From an uncultured Psychrosphaera sp. (lineage in GTDB: Bacteria; Pseudomonadota; Gammaproteobacteria; Enterobacterales; Alteromonadaceae): a stretch of DNA of 64,000 nucleotides. Below the pieces are notes generated by a model that did no database searches, had not been told where the DNA came from, and saw nothing but the letters and a program-made list of their open reading frames with translations. Location of the stretch: assembly GCF_947500655.1 (NCBI RefSeq), contig NZ_CANMSK010000007.1:1-64000 (forward strand), in the 5' to 3' direction. A program made the position numbers and the translations under genes. Positions 63,346-64,000 of this stretch are shown piece after piece. The first letter of the stretch is position 1; each line of letters opens with the position of its first letter.

Positions 63346-64000
63346 ATGCATCTGATTGATAGCCACTGTCACCTTGATTTCTCGGAGTTTGAAAGTGATT
63401 TAAGCTCCGTGATAAACAGAGCTAGAATGCAAGGTGTTGAGTCATTTGTTATTCCTGGTGTGAGCAGTAAGCATTGGGATAAACAACTCAAGCTCGCTCA
63501 AGCGTTTGATGATGTATATTGCGGCATTGGTATTCACCCTTGGTTTTTGGATAATGATCCTTTGTCTGACTTAGTGAAACTTGAAAGCTTACTGCATTCG
63601 CAATCTGTTGTGGCTGTTGGTGAATGTGGCTTAGATGCGACCGTCGATAATATGGCATTGCAACAACAAGTATTTATCGCGCAAATAGAGTTAGCAAATC
63701 GTTTTAATAAACCATTAATCGTCCATCACAGAAAAACCCACCATTTAATTCAACAATGTTTTAAACAAGTAAGGCCAGAATATGGCGGGGTTATACATGC
63801 GTTTTCGGGCAATATTAATGATGCTGAAAAATATATCGATTTAGGCTTTAAGCTAGGCATTGGTGGCGGTATCACCTATGAAAGAGCCAGTAAAACACGG
63901 ACAAGTGTTTTAAATGTGGGATTATCCAATATTTTATTGGAAACAGACTCACCAGATATGCCTTTGTTTGGTCAACAAGGTAAGCGCAATGAACCACAGA
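63346..64000 (+). CDS. TatD-family metal-dependent hydrolase/DNase (3' end cut by window)
   Basis: The frame runs from ATG 63346 to the window edge, 218 codons, with no stop. Family metal motifs are present: DSHCHLDF, GIGIHPW, VGECGLD, LIVHHRK, VIHAFSGN and LLETDSPD. It most resembles the TatD/YjjV group (3'-exonuclease or related hydrolase). The ATG of an overlapping other frame at 63332 is not used. Only the C-terminal end is missing. Confidence 0.93.
   Translation, partial: MHLIDSHCHLDFSEFESDLSSVINRARMQGVESFVIPGVSSKHWDKQLKLAQAFDDVYCGIGIHPWFLDNDPLSDLVKLESLLHSQSVVAVGECGLDATVDNMALQQQVFIAQIELANRFNKPLIVHHRKTHHLIQQCFKQVRPEYGGVIHAFSGNINDAEKYIDLGFKLGIGGGITYERASKTRTSVLNVGLSNILLETDSPDMPLFGQQGKRNEPQ

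Overview
The window looks like a chromosomal segment of an AT-rich marine gammaproteobacterium of the Alteromonadales, most like Colwellia/Thalassotalea (Colwelliaceae). This rests on protein character and gene order (smrB-prmB-aroC-epmC-yfcL, tusDCBE beside yccA, a crsR/crsA-like pair beside yciH, a full bat operon, a TonB receptor beside a TPR-sulfotransferase). No database comparison was possible. Almost all of it is ordinary core genome. I see no prophage, transposase, CRISPR array, toxin system or defence island.

Layout. 1-8.7 kb: aromatic/aspartate aminotransferase and a GAF protein, a partner-switching pair (REC-PP2C-HATPase regulator plus STAS protein), divergent yciH with a double-receiver protein, an FKBP isomerase, and a class V PLP enzyme with an Lrp-type regulator. 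8.8-13 kb: an ECF sigma/DUF3379 pair, divergent from an OlsF-like bifunctional acyltransferase and a second PlsC-type acyltransferase. 13-14.4 kb: pheA preceded by a Phe-rich leader peptide and attenuator. 14.6-22 kb: six-gene MoxR/DUF58/DUF4381/BatA/BatB/BatD operon. 22.3-26.5 kb: fadI-fadJ beta-oxidation operon with a FadR-like operator, then a Zur-like regulator. 26.6-40.5 kb: very large hybrid histidine kinase, panE, VanZ-like protein, msrA, two small unknown proteins, a PAS-GGDEF-EAL protein, an M16 peptidase and sixA. 40.5-45.8 kb: smrB, prmB, aroC, epmC, an ATP-NAD kinase-like gene and yfcL. 45.8-54.5 kb: TPR-sulfotransferase, TonB receptor, BCCT transporter, MarR (CosR-like) regulator and adenosine deaminase. 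54.6-57.3 kb: trxC and the tusDCBE sulfur relay with yccA. 57.6-58.4 kb: two tRNA-Ser(UGA) genes followed by tandem 206-bp structured repeats and a heptamer array. 58.6-64 kb: PerM-like permease, a soluble CZB chemoreceptor, a thioesterase, a gamma-carbonic-anhydrase-like protein, pdxH and the start of a TatD-family nuclease.

Functional themes are stress signalling, membrane lipid and fatty-acid metabolism, cell-envelope maintenance, sulfur relay to tRNA, and translation-associated modification enzymes.

The most unusual non-coding content is the tRNA-Ser-linked tandem element. Each copy combines a tRNA 3'-end remnant, a terminator and a body of five hairpins closed by an outer stem. Also notable are two separate heptamer arrays (TAGCTAC and CGAGCTA), one of which supplies the stop codon of a gene, and the pheA attenuator.
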